Shown one piece after another: positions 62,659-64,000 of a DNA stretch of 64,000 bases (position 1 is its first letter; every line of letters starts with the position of its first letter). The notes beneath the pieces are model-generated. The model was not told the DNA's origin, searched no databases, and was given only the letters and a program-made list of their open reading frames with translations. The DNA comes from Methylocystis sp. Sn-Cys (GTDB lineage Bacteria; Pseudomonadota; Alphaproteobacteria; Rhizobiales; Beijerinckiaceae), in the NCBI RefSeq assembly GCF_016745395.1, contig NZ_JAERVJ010000008.1:1-64000 (forward strand), in the 5' to 3' direction. The position numbers were made by a program, and so were the translations under genes.

Positions 62659-64000
62659 ATGACTACTGCGCGGATTCTAGCCATTGTCCCGAGTGTCGGC
62701 GCCTATATCCCAACCGTATGGAGCCTTGCGCCCGGCCAGAAGCTGGGACTCGCCTTGTCCGGCGGCGGTTTCCGCGCCTCGCTCTTCCATATCGGCGTGC
62801 TGGCGCGATTGGCCGAGCTCGACCTGCTGCGGCGCGTCGATGTGCTCTCCACCGTTTCGGGCGGCTCGATCATCGGCGCATTCTATTATCTCAAGCTCAA
62901 GAAGCTGCTGGAGGAAAGGCCGCTCGACCCGAATGGCGAACCCATTTTGCCGTCGTCGCAGGACTATGTGGACCTCGTCGGCGAGGTCGAAAGCGAATTT
63001 TTGGCGGCGGTTCAGACCAATGTCAGAATAAAGGCGCTGCTCGACCCCGTCGCCAACGCCAGGATGATTTTCTCGGATGATTATTCGAGAAGCGACCGCA
63101 TCGCAGAAGTATATGAACAGTGCTTTTACAGCAGATTCGCGAAGAACCCTGGCGAGAAAATTCCACTGTCGGATTTGCTGATCACGCCAGCCTGGATGCA
63201 GCCCGGCTTCAATGTGCGGGAGTATAATTCGACATCGGATTTCAAGATTCCCATCCTCAACCTCAACGCGACGTCGCTGAATACCGGCGGCCGGTGGGTT
63301 TTCACCGCGACGGATCTGGGCGAGGTCCCCTCGGCAAATCCGATCGGCACGATCAAGCCCTTGCCAAGGATCAGTTATTCGGATCCCAGTTTGACGCCGG
63401 AGCAGCAAAAGAAGCTGGCGCAGATCGGCCTTTCCGAGGCTGTCGCCGCTTCGGCCTGCGTGCCGGCGATATTTACGCCGCTCGCAATCCACGATCTCTA
63501 TCCGAAGGGAGCGAATGGCGAAGAGATTGTGGTCGAGCTGGTCGACGGCGGCGTTTACGACAATCAGGGCGTCGAGGCGCTGCTTTCTGAAAAATGCGAC
63601 CTGATCATTTGCAGCGACGCCTCCGGGCAGTTGGACGGGAACCGTACGCCGGACATTCAACTACTGCCCGTCGCCACGCGCTCGAACGACATATTGGCGA
63701 CGCGCGTGCGCGCCGAGTGCTACGACAATCTCCGCAATTGCCCCGGCGATGGGAGCTTCGTCTTTTTCCACCTGCGCGACGACTTCCCCGGAAATGCGGC
63801 CTATCCGTCGCTGCCCGGGCCGGTCGACCAGTGCAACGGTCTCAACGATGGGCATATCTACGCCCTTTCCAATATCAGAACCGATCTCGACGCCTTTTCG
63901 GACATCGAAGCCTATACGCTGATGTACGACGGCTACTGTCTCGCCGACTATTTTCTCCAGCATAACCAAGGTAACGCGGGGCTCGGCGCGCCGTCGCCCG
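62659..64000 (+). CDS. patatin-like phospholipase, 3' end outside window
   Basis: Lipid acyl hydrolase of the patatin family, 447 codons visible and still open. The oxyanion motif GGGFRAS lies at residues 37-43. The nucleophile Ser is in TVSGGSIIGA (about 71-80), where the usual G-x-S-x-G ends in Ile. The catalytic Asp is in the DGG motif of VDGGVYDNQG (about 296-305). No signal peptide is evident. The ATG follows GGAGG with an AT-rich spacer. Confidence 0.85.
   Translation, partial: MTTARILAIVPSVGAYIPTVWSLAPGQKLGLALSGGGFRASLFHIGVLARLAELDLLRRVDVLSTVSGGSIIGAFYYLKLKKLLEERPLDPNGEPILPSSQDYVDLVGEVESEFLAAVQTNVRIKALLDPVANARMIFSDDYSRSDRIAEVYEQCFYSRFAKNPGEKIPLSDLLITPAWMQPGFNVREYNSTSDFKIPILNLNATSLNTGGRWVFTATDLGEVPSANPIGTIKPLPRISYSDPSLTPEQQKKLAQIGLSEAVAASACVPAIFTPLAIHDLYPKGANGEEIVVELVDGGVYDNQGVEALLSEKCDLIICSDASGQLDGNRTPDIQLLPVATRSNDILATRVRAECYDNLRNCPGDGSFVFFHLRDDFPGNAAYPSLPGPVDQCNGLNDGHIYALSNIRTDLDAFSDIEAYTLMYDGYCLADYFLQHNQGNAGLGAPSP

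Noticed and set aside
1-64000. CRISPR arrays, rRNA genes, insertion sequences with transposases, prophage genes
   Set aside because: None was seen; the repeats present are palindromic and unevenly spaced, not CRISPR-like, and no transposase or integrase frame was recognised.

Overview
The window is a high-GC chromosomal segment of an aerobic alphaproteobacterium, most likely of the order Hyphomicrobiales (Rhizobiales). This rests on an initiator tRNA of alphaproteobacterial type, the oxygen-dependent cob genes (cobG, cobN, cobW, cbtAB), an rpsB with the long C-terminal extension seen in this group, the rpsB-tsf-pyrH-frr-uppS-cdsA-dxr-rseP-bamA-lpxD-fabZ-lpxA-lpxB order, a PmtA-type methyltransferase and palindromic repeats common in these genomes. 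A methanethiol-oxidase-type gene (mtoX) would fit a methylotroph or methanotroph, but nothing here proves it.

Layout. 0-0.3 kb: 3' part of tRNA-fMet, then a probable small RNA with two anti-Shine-Dalgarno motifs. 0.3-12.9 kb: a minus-strand operon of twelve genes (cbtB-cbtA-cobW-cobN-cobG-cobH-cobI-cobJ-cobL-cobE-cobM-cobB) headed by a canonical cobalamin riboswitch. cobO is divergent from it, and cobT lies far away at 38.8 kb. Together these cover cobalt uptake, corrin ring synthesis, cobalt insertion, adenosylation and lower-ligand activation, but cobF, cobK and cobS are not in the window. cobN carries an in-frame palindromic repeat. 13.7-16.2 kb: a fatty-acid hydroxylase, a drug/metabolite exporter and an unknown 64-residue membrane protein. 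16.5-34.2 kb: the translation and envelope supercluster, interrupted between tsf and pyrH by mtoX, a membrane protein and a short-chain dehydrogenase. 34.3-42.4 kb: permease, photolyase, AmpG-like transporter, cobT, a LysM protein, an orphan gene, and 5-formyl-THF cyclo-ligase preceded by a probable 6S RNA. 42.6-49.9 kb: pmtA-like gene, mnmA, prs, an acyltransferase, an acyl-CoA ligase and ihfA.

50.1-52.6 kb holds the most interesting locus: three tightly packed genes for a small coiled-coil protein, a membrane-anchored protein with a roadblock-like cytoplasmic region and a periplasmic OmpA domain, and a Rab/Ras-like small GTPase. It reads as a membrane-spanning GTPase module linking the cytoplasm to peptidoglycan. 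52.7-58.5 kb is an accessory, scarred region: an exported protein, an esterase, an acetyltransferase, a LysE exporter and a methyltransferase. Part of it is bounded by direct repeats and contains the 3' remnant of a second response regulator fused to a copied gene leader. 58.6-64 kb: an Inh/AprI-type protease inhibitor, hemN, a small membrane protein, a RecD-like helicase and a patatin-like phospholipase cut by the window end.

Intergenic spaces carry many palindromic repeats of several related families, some arranged as pairs of inverted arms. Starts were moved downstream of the longest open frame wherever the protein family, a ribosome binding site or gene overlap supported it.
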